The notes below the pieces were generated by a model. The model ran no database searches, had not been told where the DNA came from, and was given only the letters and a program-made list of their open reading frames with translations. This document shows positions 52,108 through 59,991 of a stretch of 64,000 nucleotides of DNA, piece by piece. The DNA comes from CAVXNB01 sp963763085 (GTDB lineage Bacteria; Actinomycetota; Acidimicrobiia; Acidimicrobiales; Bog-793), in the NCBI GenBank assembly GCA_963763085.1, contig CAVXNB010000001.1:744001-808000 (forward strand), given 5' to 3'. Position 1 is the first letter of the stretch; every line of letters begins with the position of its first letter. A program made the translations under genes and the position numbers.

Positions 52108-53172
52108 ATGCAACTCGGCGTCGTCTTCCCACAGACCGAGATCGGCCCGGACCCGGGCCCGATTCGCGCCTATGCCGGCGCCGTCGCCGAGCTCGGCTAC
52201 CGCCACCTGCTGACCTACGACCACGTCGTCGGGGCCGATCCCGCTGTATACCCGGGCTGGGCGGGTCCCTACGACCTTCACAGCACGTTCCACGAGACCT
52301 TCGTGCTGTTCGGGTATCTGGCAGCCTTCTCGAGTCTCGAGCTGGTCACCGGCATCGTGATCCTGCCGCAGCGCCAGACGGTGCTCGTCGCCAAGCAGGC
52401 AGCCGAAGTCGACCTGCTGTCGGAAGGGCGACTCCGGCTCGGAATCGGCATCGGCTGGAACCACGTCGAGTACGACGCCCTCGGCCAGGATTTCTCGACG
52501 CGGGGCCGGCGCATCGAGGAGCAGGTCGGACTCCTGCGACGCCTTTGGACAGAGGAGAGCGTCACATTCGACGGGCGGTTCGATCACGTCAGGGGTGCCG
52601 GCCTCGCCCCGCTGCCTGTCCAGCGCCCGATCCCGGTCTGGTTCGGGGCCCAGAGCGAGCCGGCCCTACGGCGCGCCGGACGGCTCGCCGACGGGTGGTT
52701 CCCCCAGGTCGCTCCCGGCGCCGGCCTCGAAGAGGCCCTCGAGGTCGTCAGGTCAGGCGCGACCGAGGCCGGGCGTGACCCGGCCGCGATCGCGATGGAG
52801 GGGCGAATCCAGGCGGGAGATCGCGATCTCGAGCGGATCGCGCGTCAGGCGGAGAAGTGGCGGTCGGCCGGCGCGTCCCACCTGGCGCTCAACACGATGG
52901 GTGCGGGACTGGCAGGGGTCGACGACCACATCGCTGCGCTGGCCGAAGCGGCGAAGGTAGCAGGAGACTCCTGTGCCCCCCAACCCGCAGTAGCCGTTCG
53001 GGTTCCGATCCAGGTACTGCTGGTGGTAGTCCTCGGCGTAATAGAAGGGGCCGGCCTCCTTGATCTCCGTCGTGATCTTCCCGTAGCCCGCCGCGTCGAG
53101 GGCCGTCTGGTACTCGTCGCGGGACTGCTCGGCCTCGAGCTTCTGGGCGGGGGTGGTGGTGTAGATCGCTGA
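52108..53172 (+). CDS. LLM-class F420-type oxidoreductase, 3' end running over msrA
   Basis: Residues 1-280 are a TIGR03619-like luciferase-fold protein, paralogous to the one at 8342: MQLGVVFPQTE, YRHLLTYDHVVG, VTGIVILPQRQTVLVAKQAA, LRLGIGIGWNHVEYDALG. Similarity ends near HIAALAEAAK (about 52956). The frame then stays open for 72 more codons through antisense of msrA. One base fewer in GAAGGTAG (52954-52960) would bring TAG at 52958 into frame and end the protein at the natural place, so an insertion is suspected. ATG follows AGAGGAGAGC. Confidence 0.85.
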   Translation: MQLGVVFPQTEIGPDPGPIRAYAGAVAELGYRHLLTYDHVVGADPAVYPGWAGPYDLHSTFHETFVLFGYLAAFSSLELVTGIVILPQRQTVLVAKQAAEVDLLSEGRLRLGIGIGWNHVEYDALGQDFSTRGRRIEEQVGLLRRLWTEESVTFDGRFDHVRGAGLAPLPVQRPIPVWFGAQSEPALRRAGRLADGWFPQVAPGAGLEEALEVVRSGATEAGRDPAAIAMEGRIQAGDRDLERIARQAEKWRSAGASHLALNTMGAGLAGVDDHIAALAEAAKVAGDSCAPQPAVAVRVPIQVLLVVVLGVIEGAGLLDLRRDLPVARRVEGRLVLVAGLLGLELLGGGGGVDR

Positions 53173-53586
53173 GCGGTACTGGGTGCCGGCGTCGTTGCCC
53201 TGACGCATGCCCTGGGTGGGGTTGTGGCTCTCCCAGAAAACGGAGACCAGCTTGTCGTAGGAGGTCTTCGCAGGATCGAACACGACCAGCACGACCTCGG
53301 CGTGGCCGGTGCGACCCGAGCACACCTCCTCGTAGGTCGGATTCGGCGTGAAGCCGCCGGCGTAGCCGACCGCCGTCGTGTAGACGCCGTCCACATTCCA
53401 GAATTTCCGCTCCGCACCCCAGAAACAACCCATCCCGAATATCGCCAGCTCCAACCCCTCAGGGAACGGCGCTCGGAGCGGGGTGCCCAACACGAGATGG
53501 CGCTCGGGAACGGTCATCGTGGCCTCACGGCCGCGAAGCGCCTTCTCGGGCTCCACCAACTGTGCCTTGCTGCCAAACCAGCTCAT
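52753..53586 (-). CDS. msrA: Peptide-methionine (S)-S-oxide reductase MsrA with antisense-overlapping tail
   Basis: Conserved MsrA from residue 1 to about 209: PERHLVLGTPLRAPFPEG, the catalytic Cys in FGMGCFWGAERKFW, TAVGYAGGFTPNPTYEEVCSG, GHAEVVLVVFDPA, FYYAEDYHQQYLDRNPNGYC and the resolving Cys in GLGGTGVSC. The family normally stops a few residues later; here the frame continues about 70 codons across the LLM gene. ATG 53586 is five bases after AAGGAG. Third gene of the msrB-trxB-msrA set. It reduces the S form of methionine sulfoxide. Confidence 0.9.
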   Translation of the reverse strand: MSWFGSKAQLVEPEKALRGREATMTVPERHLVLGTPLRAPFPEGLELAIFGMGCFWGAERKFWNVDGVYTTAVGYAGGFTPNPTYEEVCSGRTGHAEVVLVVFDPAKTSYDKLVSVFWESHNPTQGMRQGNDAGTQYRSAIYTTTPAQKLEAEQSRDEYQTALDAAGYGKITTEIKEAGPFYYAEDYHQQYLDRNPNGYCGLGGTGVSCYLRRFGQRSDVVVDPCQSRTHRVERQVGRAGRPPLLRLTRDPLEIAISRLDSPLHRDRGRVTPGLGRA

Positions 53587-53659
53587 CATTGCTCCTTCTT
53601 GCTTGTAACCAGTTCAACAACGTCCTGCCGTGGATCGTTCCAGCCCGGCGAGCGCGACG

Positions 53660-54892
53660 TCACGTCTCCCGAGACGCCAACACAGGCTCGCGGGACTCCG
53701 GCATGCCTCCGGCGAGCGGCTCGACGAAGCGGCGGATCGCGATCGCGGCGGCGGCGCCTTCGCCGGCGGCCGAAGCGGCTTGTTTCGTGCTGCCGGCGCG
53801 ACAGTCTCCCGCCGCGAAGATGCCGGGTGCACTCGTCATGAGCCCGGCGTCGGTCACCACGAAACCCTGCGGGTCGAGCTCGACCAGGTTCTCGACGAGG
53901 GCGGTGTTGGGGCTCAGGCCGATGAACACGAACGCGGCCGCGACTGTCAGATCTCGCTTCGCGCCACCGTCCACGTCCTGCACCGTCACGGTGCTCAGGT
54001 GGCTGTTCCCCTTGAAAGCGACGGGCACGGTGCCGGTGAGCACCTCCATGTCGTCGTGCTCGGCGATCTTGGCGACGACGACCTTGCTCGCCGTCAACGA
54101 GGGATCCCGCGTGACGATCGTTACCCGGCTGGCGAACTTCGTCAGGAACAGGCCCTCCTCGCCGGCCGAATTGCCCCCGCCGATGACCGCCACGTGCTCG
54201 CCCTGATAGAAGGGCCCGTCACAGGTGGCGCAGAAGTGCACGCCGGCGCCGATGAAGTCCTCCTCGCCCGGGATCCCGAGGCGCAGGTACGTCGAGCCCG
54301 TCGCGAGCAGCACCGCGTAGGCGCCGTAGACCGACCCGTCCGCAGCGGCGACACAGCGGTACGAGCCGTCGAGCGAGATGCCGGTCACCTGCTGCGCCGC
54401 CAGCACCTCGACACCGAATCGCTCCGCCTGCCGGCGGAGGCGACCGGCGAACTCGTCGCCAGTGACCCCCTCGGGGAAGCCGGGGAAGTTGTCGAGGCGT
54501 TCGGTGATGCCCACCTGGCCCCCGACGCCGGCCTGCTCGATCACGAGCGTGTCGATCCCCTCACGCGCGGTGTAGAGGGCGGCCGTGAGCCCGGCCGGGC
54601 CGCTGCCGACGATGATGACGTCGTAGAAGCGGCGCGAGGCCGTCGCCTCGATGCCGAGCTTGGCGGCCATCTCGGCGTTCGACGGTTCGACGAGCGTCGA
54701 GCCGTCGCCGAACACGATCACGGGGATGACCCGCTTGCCGTTGTTCACCTGCTCGACGAACGCGAGACCGGGGCCGTCGACGTCCACGTCGACGAACCTG
54801 TAGTGCACCCTTTGCTCCCCGAAGAACTGCTTGGCCCGTTTGCAGTCACCGCACCACTGGGTGCCGTAGACGGTGATCTCCGGCTCGGCCAT
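53660..54892 (-). CDS. trxB: Glutaredoxin-thioredoxin reductase fusion
   Basis: A 410-residue fusion. Residues 1-80 are a glutaredoxin/Mrx1-like domain with active-site Cys14-Gly-Asp-Cys17 (TQWCGDCKRAKQFF) and NNGKRVIPVIVF. From residue 90 a complete thioredoxin reductase follows: FAD loop VGSGPAGL, redox pair Cys221-Ala-Thr-Cys224 (HFCATCDGPFY), NADPH loop GGGNSAGEEG and the C-terminal FAD segment IFAAGDCRAG. Such a fusion could feed NADPH electrons directly to its own glutaredoxin-like domain. It lies 5 bp after msrB and 73 bp before msrA, suggesting it supplies electrons for methionine sulfoxide repair. Confidence 0.92.
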   Translation of the reverse strand: MAEPEITVYGTQWCGDCKRAKQFFGEQRVHYRFVDVDVDGPGLAFVEQVNNGKRVIPVIVFGDGSTLVEPSNAEMAAKLGIEATASRRFYDVIIVGSGPAGLTAALYTAREGIDTLVIEQAGVGGQVGITERLDNFPGFPEGVTGDEFAGRLRRQAERFGVEVLAAQQVTGISLDGSYRCVAAADGSVYGAYAVLLATGSTYLRLGIPGEEDFIGAGVHFCATCDGPFYQGEHVAVIGGGNSAGEEGLFLTKFASRVTIVTRDPSLTASKVVVAKIAEHDDMEVLTGTVPVAFKGNSHLSTVTVQDVDGGAKRDLTVAAAFVFIGLSPNTALVENLVELDPQGFVVTDAGLMTSAPGIFAAGDCRAGSTKQAASAAGEGAAAAIAIRRFVEPLAGGMPESREPVLASRET

Positions 54893-54897
54893 CCGGC

Positions 54898-55353
54898 TCA
54901 GGGTGCCTCGGGGGAGGTCGCGTGGAGGTCCAGCGAACACGAGTTGATGCAGTACCTCTGCCCGGTCGGCCGTGGCCCGTCGTCGAACACGTGCCCGAGG
55001 TGCGACCCGCACGCCCTGCAGACGACTTCGGTCCGCTCCATACCGAGACTTCGGTCACGGTGCAGCTCGACCGCCCGGGCGACGGTGGGCTCGGTGAAGC
55101 TCGGCCACCCCGTCCCCGAGTCGAACTTGGCCTCGGACGAGAACAGCTCGGCTCCGCAGGCGGCGCAGTGGTACGTACCGTCGGTGTGGCAGTCGAAGTA
55201 CTTGCCGGCGAACGCCCGCTCGGTCCCCGACTGGCGCAGGACGCGGTACTGCTCGGGTGTCAGACGACCGCGCCACTCGTCTTCGGAGAGATCGACCTCT
55301 CGCGGGGTCTCCTGATCGGCGTCCGCAACCTTGGAATTTCGAGAACGAAACAT
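54898..55353 (-). CDS. msrB: Peptide-methionine (R)-S-oxide reductase MsrB
   Basis: A 151-residue MsrB: LSEDEWRGRLTPEQYRVLRQ, zinc cysteines in YHCAACGAELF and VVCRACGSHLGHVFDDGP, SGTGWPSF, and the catalytic Cys in RYCINSCSLDL. It reduces the R form of methionine sulfoxide. First gene of the operon with the glutaredoxin-thioredoxin reductase fusion (5-bp gap) and msrA. Divergent from the acyl-CoA ligase at 55475. Confidence 0.95.
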   Translation of the reverse strand: MFRSRNSKVADADQETPREVDLSEDEWRGRLTPEQYRVLRQSGTERAFAGKYFDCHTDGTYHCAACGAELFSSEAKFDSGTGWPSFTEPTVARAVELHRDRSLGMERTEVVCRACGSHLGHVFDDGPRPTGQRYCINSCSLDLHATSPEAP

Positions 55354-55474
55354 ACCCCTCAGTATCACCCACCCGCCGCCCCGTTACATCCCCCACCACG
55401 AACGCCGACCCACTCGGGCCCGCTTAAGCTCCCGAGGTGCTCAGACTCTGCCGTTTCGACGGGCGCGCCGCCAG

Positions 55475-56977
55475 ATGATCCCCCGGGGGACGGCACAGAC
55501 CGAGCTGTTGGTCGGCGACATCTTCCGCAGTGGCGCACGATCGGTGCCGAACCGGGTCGCCGTGGACCTAGGGGAGCGCTCGCTCACGTACGGCGAGATT
55601 GATCGGGCATCCAACCGGCTAGGCCGCTCGATGCGCGATCTCGGCGCCGCCAGGGGCGAGCGGGTCGCGGTCGTCGGCGCCGCGAACCTCGGGCTCGTCC
55701 CCGTCTTCGCCGCCACGGCGAAGCTCGGAGCCGTCTACGCGGCGATCGACCCGACGCTGGATCCCGACTCGCTCCTCGACGTGCTGCAAATCGCCGGACC
55801 GTCGCTCGTCATCATCGACGACGAGCGAGCCACGTCGTCAAGAGAGCTCGCAACCGAGCTCGGTGTGCCGGCGATCGGCCTCGCCCGTCTGGTGCGGAGC
55901 AGTGCCGGCGACGACGACCGCGAGCTACCAGTCGCCGGCCCGAACGAGCTCGACCCTCAGGCCGTCTTCTTCTCAGAAGGCGGTCCGGGCCGGCCGAAGG
56001 GGGCAGTGCTCTCGCACAGGGTCCAGTATCTGCGGACCCAGCTCGGCGCGGGGCCCGCAAGGCGCGGGCTCACCGTCTGCACGTATCCGCTCTCGCACGC
56101 CAGCGCGTGGAAGCTGGCGCTCGGCCAGTGGCAGGCCCGCGGCCGCGTCGCACTTGCCAACCCCGGGGACCCGGTCGCTCTCTTCGAGGTCGTCGCATGG
56201 CACGGCGCCGGGCACCTCGCGACGACGCTGCCGGTCCTCAGAGATGTGCTCGCCCTGCTCGCCTCGGACGAGGAAAAGGGAGGCCAGCTCCGTTCGCTCC
56301 GGCAGGTCACCGTCAAAGGCGCCGCCGTGCCGGTCGAGCTCGTCGAGGCGCTCGGCTCCGTGCTGCCTGACGCCCAGCTCCGTCTCGTCTTCGGTTCCGT
56401 GGAGGCCGGCGATCTCGCCAGCCTGGAAGGCGCCGACCTGCGCCGCAAGGATGGCAGCTGTGGAGTCCCGACCCCCATCGACGAGCTCGTCGTGGAACGG
56501 ACCGGTGAGCTGTGCGTACGCGGGCCGCTGCTGTTCGACGGCTATCTCGGCGACGCCGAAGCCACGGCCGCCGCGGTCATCGACGGCTGGTACCACACCG
56601 GCGATCTGGGGGAGATCGACGGCGAGGATTTCCTCACGATCCTCGGTCCGCTCCGCGACCTCATCAGGACCAGGTTCGGCGCCGTCGCCCCCATCGAGGT
56701 CGAGACGGCGATCGCCGGCCACGTCCGGGTCGGCGACGTCGCCGTCGTCGGTCTCCCCGACGCCGACCTCGGGCAGGTGGTGTCCGCCGTCGTCGTACCT
56801 GCGCCCGGGCACGGCCCGCCCTCGCTCGCCGAACTGCAGGCCTTCTGCAACGGCCGCATCGAGACGTTCAAGCAGCCCGGCAGGCTGATCGTCGTGGACG
56901 CCATCCCCCGGACCCCGACGACCAAGCAGGTGAAGCGGCCGCTCCTCAACGAACAGCTCGCCCAGCGGGAGCGCTGA
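55475..56977 (+). CDS. Atypical AMP-binding acyl-CoA ligase-like protein
   Basis: A 500-residue adenylate-forming enzyme fold: RVAVDLGERSLTYGEIDRAS, GAANLGLVPVFAATAKLGAVYAAID, DGWYHTGDLGEIDGEDF and a C-terminal Lys motif PRTPTTKQVKRP. The phosphate loop, normally SSGTTGxPKG, reads SEGGPGRPKGAVLSH, losing the Thr-Thr pair but keeping Gly and Lys. Activity is therefore uncertain. I begin at ATG 55475; the longer frame runs into the msrB start. Product and pathway unknown. Confidence 0.8.
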   Translation: MIPRGTAQTELLVGDIFRSGARSVPNRVAVDLGERSLTYGEIDRASNRLGRSMRDLGAARGERVAVVGAANLGLVPVFAATAKLGAVYAAIDPTLDPDSLLDVLQIAGPSLVIIDDERATSSRELATELGVPAIGLARLVRSSAGDDDRELPVAGPNELDPQAVFFSEGGPGRPKGAVLSHRVQYLRTQLGAGPARRGLTVCTYPLSHASAWKLALGQWQARGRVALANPGDPVALFEVVAWHGAGHLATTLPVLRDVLALLASDEEKGGQLRSLRQVTVKGAAVPVELVEALGSVLPDAQLRLVFGSVEAGDLASLEGADLRRKDGSCGVPTPIDELVVERTGELCVRGPLLFDGYLGDAEATAAAVIDGWYHTGDLGEIDGEDFLTILGPLRDLIRTRFGAVAPIEVETAIAGHVRVGDVAVVGLPDADLGQVVSAVVVPAPGHGPPSLAELQAFCNGRIETFKQPGRLIVVDAIPRTPTTKQVKRPLLNEQLAQRER

Positions 56978-56980
56978 ATC

Positions 56981-57367
56981 TCACTCGGTCGGGAGATCGA
57001 CCATCCGGCACGGAATGTCCTCGTTCTCGTCGAGGTGGTAGCTGGCGCAGATCCGGTGGTACCCGTCGGCGATCGTGAGGGCGGTGGATTTGGTCATGTG
57101 CCCGCGTACGAGAAGCACCGGAGACAGCTTCTGGCCCTTGCTGACCCGCTTCAGGTCAACGCTGACGTGGGGGTTGTCGGTGGGCAGCAGGGCCAAGCGG
57201 CTCGCCCGCAGCAGGTCCTTCGCCTTCCACCGGCCGAGCGGCGCATCCTTCAGCTTCGCGACGACTTTGTTGACCTCGGCCTCCGGCAGAAGCAGGCTCA
57301 GGTAGTTCGCGGCGGCCGGGTAGTCGTGGTTGTCCGGCTTTGAATCCCAATGTTCCTTCGGCGCCAC
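56981..57367 (-). CDS. ParB-like nuclease-fold protein of unknown function
   Basis: A 128-residue protein starting with GTG after GGGAG. LSLLLPEAEVNKVVAKLKD, LLRASRLALLPTDNPHV, KVSKGQKLSPVLLVRG-type strand and IADGYHRICASYHLDENEDIPCRMVD give the ParB/Srx-like fold, with the DGYHR loop standing where ParB nucleases have DGxxR. Found in actinobacteria as a single small protein. The role is unknown. It converges on the ligase with 3 bp between. Confidence 0.75.
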   Translation of the reverse strand: MAPKEHWDSKPDNHDYPAAANYLSLLLPEAEVNKVVAKLKDAPLGRWKAKDLLRASRLALLPTDNPHVSVDLKRVSKGQKLSPVLLVRGHMTKSTALTIADGYHRICASYHLDENEDIPCRMVDLPTE

Positions 57368-57430
57368 GGCTGCTCCCTTTCCTCGTGTGTCGTCTACGGC
57401 TTCGGGCTGCGCTGCGACTGCAGCCCTCGC

Positions 57431-59329
57431 CTAGCCCAGAATGATGCCCGCTTCCTCGAGAGCTTGACGCTCGAATTGGGTGCGGTACAGGTCGGCGTAC
57501 ACGCCGTTCGCCGCCAGGAGCTCCTCGTGGCCGCCCCGCTCCACGACGTGGCCGTCGGCCACCACGATGAGCTGGTCGGCATCGCGCACCGTTGAGAGCC
57601 GGTGGGCGATGACGATCGAGGTCCTGCCCTGTAGAGCCGTGTGGAGCGCACGCTGAACGGCAGCCTCGGACTCCGAGTCGAGATGTGCCGTCGCCTCGTC
57701 GAGCACCACGACGTCCGGTGCCTTGAGGAGGAGGCGGGCGATCGCGATCCGCTGCTTCTCGCCGCCGGAAAGCCGGTAGCCCCGGTCGCCGACCACGGTG
57801 TCGAGCCCGTCGGGCAGCGACTCGATCAGCGGCAGGATCTGGGCGCCGACGATGGCCTCGTGCAATGCCTCCTCGGTGGCATCGGGCTTGGCGTAGAGCA
57901 GGTTGGCGCGGATCGTGTCGTGGAAGAGGTGGGCGTCCTGGCTCACGACCCCGATCGAGTCCCGGAGCGACTCGAACGTCGCATCGCGGACGTCGACGCC
58001 GTTCAGGCTGATGGAGCCGCTGCGCACGTCGTAGAGGCGCGAGACCAGGTTGCTGATCGTCGTCTTCCCGGCCCCCGACGGCCCGACGAGGGCGACGAGC
58101 TGGCCCGGTTCGACCCGGAAGCTGATGTCGTACAGGACCTGGTTGGAGGGCGTCTGGTCCAGGACGGCAACCGACTCGAGCGAGGCGAGCGAGACTTCCG
58201 CCGCGGTCGGGTAGCTGAAGTCGACGTGGTCGAACTCGACGGCGACCGGGCCGCGTGCGATGGCGACGGCGTCAGGGCGCTCGGCGATCAGCGGGGCGAG
58301 ATCGAGCACTTCGAACACCCGGTCGAACGACACGAGGGCCGTCATCACGTCGACGTTCATGTTCGAAAGCGCCGTCAGCGGCCCGTAAAGCCGGTTGAGC
58401 AGCGCCGCCAGGGCGACAACGGTCCCGACGTTGAACCGGCCCTCGGATGCCAGCACGCCGCCCCAGCCGTAGACGAGCGCCGTCGCCAGGGACGACGTGA
58501 TGATCAGCGACACGAAGAAGACCCGGCCGTACATGGCCGTCTGCACGCCGATGTCGCGGACCCGCGCAGCGCGGCCTGCGAACTCGCCGTGCTCGATGTC
58601 CGGGCGCCCGAACAGCTTCACGAGCAGAGCGCCCGAGACGTTGAACCGTTCTGTCATCGTGTTGTTCATCTGGGCGTTGAGGTTGTACGACTCACGGGTC
58701 AGCTGCTGCAGCTTGCGGCCGATGCGCCGCGCCGGGAAGAGGAAGAGCGGCAGCAGCAGGAGGGCGACCAGCGTGATCTGCCATGACAGGAATGCCATGA
58801 CGGCGACGGTGAGTGCGACCGTGATGAGGTTGCTGACGACCGAGGAGAGCGTGTCGGTGAAGGCCTGCTGTGCGCCGAGCACGTCGTTGTTCAGCCGGGA
58901 GATGAGCGCGCCGGTCTGAGTGCGGGTGAAGAAGGCCAGCGGCATCTCCTGGATGTGGGCGAACACTTTCTCGCGCATGTCGTAGATCAGGCCCTCGCCG
59001 ACCCGCGACGAGATGTAGCGCTGGAGGAGCGACAGCAGCGCATCGACAAGCGCCAGACCTGCAAGGAGCACGGCAAGACCGATGATGAGGCGGTTGTCGT
59101 GCTTGGCGATCCCTCCGTCGATGATGTCCCGGTAGATGAGGGGGTTCCAGACCCCGATGACGGCGTCGACCACGATCACGGCCAGGAAGAGGCTCAGGAT
59201 CTTGCGGTACGGCCTGGCGAAGTTCACGATCCTTCGCATCGTTCCCGGGGGAAGCTTCTGCTTGGTCACGGACCTGTCCTTCGTGAGCGACCACATCCCG
59301 GGCGCGCCGTGGCCCATTCGTGCGGACAT
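57431..59329 (-). CDS. ABC exporter, fused membrane and ATPase domains
   Basis: A 632-residue half-transporter of the multidrug/lipid type: six membrane helices (first at FLAVIVVDAVIGVWNPLIYRD), then the ATPase with Walker A LVGPSGAGKTTISNLVSRLY, Q-loop VSQDAHLFHDTIRANLLYA, signature RLSGGEKQRIAIARLLL, Walker B DVVVLDEATAHLDSESE and H-loop VIAHRLSTV. It should work as a homodimer exporting a hydrophobic compound. ATG 59329 lies 4 bp after the MarR stop, behind GAGAGGGCGG, so the regulator controls it. Confidence 0.92.
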   Translation of the reverse strand: MSARMGHGAPGMWSLTKDRSVTKQKLPPGTMRRIVNFARPYRKILSLFLAVIVVDAVIGVWNPLIYRDIIDGGIAKHDNRLIIGLAVLLAGLALVDALLSLLQRYISSRVGEGLIYDMREKVFAHIQEMPLAFFTRTQTGALISRLNNDVLGAQQAFTDTLSSVVSNLITVALTVAVMAFLSWQITLVALLLLPLFLFPARRIGRKLQQLTRESYNLNAQMNNTMTERFNVSGALLVKLFGRPDIEHGEFAGRAARVRDIGVQTAMYGRVFFVSLIITSSLATALVYGWGGVLASEGRFNVGTVVALAALLNRLYGPLTALSNMNVDVMTALVSFDRVFEVLDLAPLIAERPDAVAIARGPVAVEFDHVDFSYPTAAEVSLASLESVAVLDQTPSNQVLYDISFRVEPGQLVALVGPSGAGKTTISNLVSRLYDVRSGSISLNGVDVRDATFESLRDSIGVVSQDAHLFHDTIRANLLYAKPDATEEALHEAIVGAQILPLIESLPDGLDTVVGDRGYRLSGGEKQRIAIARLLLKAPDVVVLDEATAHLDSESEAAVQRALHTALQGRTSIVIAHRLSTVRDADQLIVVADGHVVERGGHEELLAANGVYADLYRTQFERQALEEAGIILG

Positions 59330-59333
59330 CGCG

Positions 59334-59852
59334 TTACCGCCCTCTCGTCTCGTGCCGGTGATGGTGGTGGTGCGGCGGTGGTGCCTCCCCGGGTGCGCAC
59401 CGGCCCGCCGGCCCGCCGCAGGGACCGCACAGCGCCGTGAGCAGGCGAACGAGCTCGCCGCGATCTTCCGGCGAAAGGGCGCTGAAGGTCGCCTCCGCGG
59501 TCCGTCTCCGGGCGGCCGCGAGCCGGTCGAGCAGGAGCGCACCCTCGCCGGTGAGCGAGACCAGGATCGAGCGGCGGTCGTGCGGATCGATCGCCCTCAC
59601 GACGAGGCCGTCCGACTCCAGGCCGTCCACCATCGAGGTCGCCGTGCGGGGCACCACTTCCAGAGCCGCCGCGATGTCGGCCATCCGAACCGGGTGACCG
59701 ACGCCCTCCAGAAACCGGATCACCCGCGCCTGAGCCCCCGTCAGCCCCATCGGGCCGAGCTCGGCCATCGAGCTCCGGTGCAGGCGTCGCGACGTCCTCG
59801 CCAGGAGCTCGGCGAGCAGAGCGGGATCTTCAGAAGCGCGATTAGTGAGCAT
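59334..59852 (-). CDS. MarR family regulator with Cys- and His-rich tail
   Basis: A 172-residue MarR: PMGLTGAQARVIRFLEGVGH, helix-turn-helix MADIAAALEVVPRTATSMVDGLESDG, wing IDPHDRRSILVSLTGEG. The C-terminal 30 residues carry CGPCGGPAGRCAPG and PPPHHHHHRHETRGR, an unusual natural cluster of three Cys and six His that could bind a metal. It is the first gene of an operon with the ABC exporter. An ATAAAA-rich stretch upstream (59857-59870) probably contains its promoter. Confidence 0.87.
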   Translation of the reverse strand: MLTNRASEDPALLAELLARTSRRLHRSSMAELGPMGLTGAQARVIRFLEGVGHPVRMADIAAALEVVPRTATSMVDGLESDGLVVRAIDPHDRRSILVSLTGEGALLLDRLAAARRRTAEATFSALSPEDRGELVRLLTALCGPCGGPAGRCAPGEAPPPHHHHHRHETRGR

Positions 59853-59991
59853 CCCTCAATAAAACAGCCACTCAGCGATTTCATTCCGAGCGGGCTCCGG
59901 CGGGGTGGCGGACGTTTCGGTACAGTGCGCTGACCTGCACCCGGCCGGGCGTGCTCGGCGGGGAGACAGCGGCGAGAAAGGAGTTCATCCG

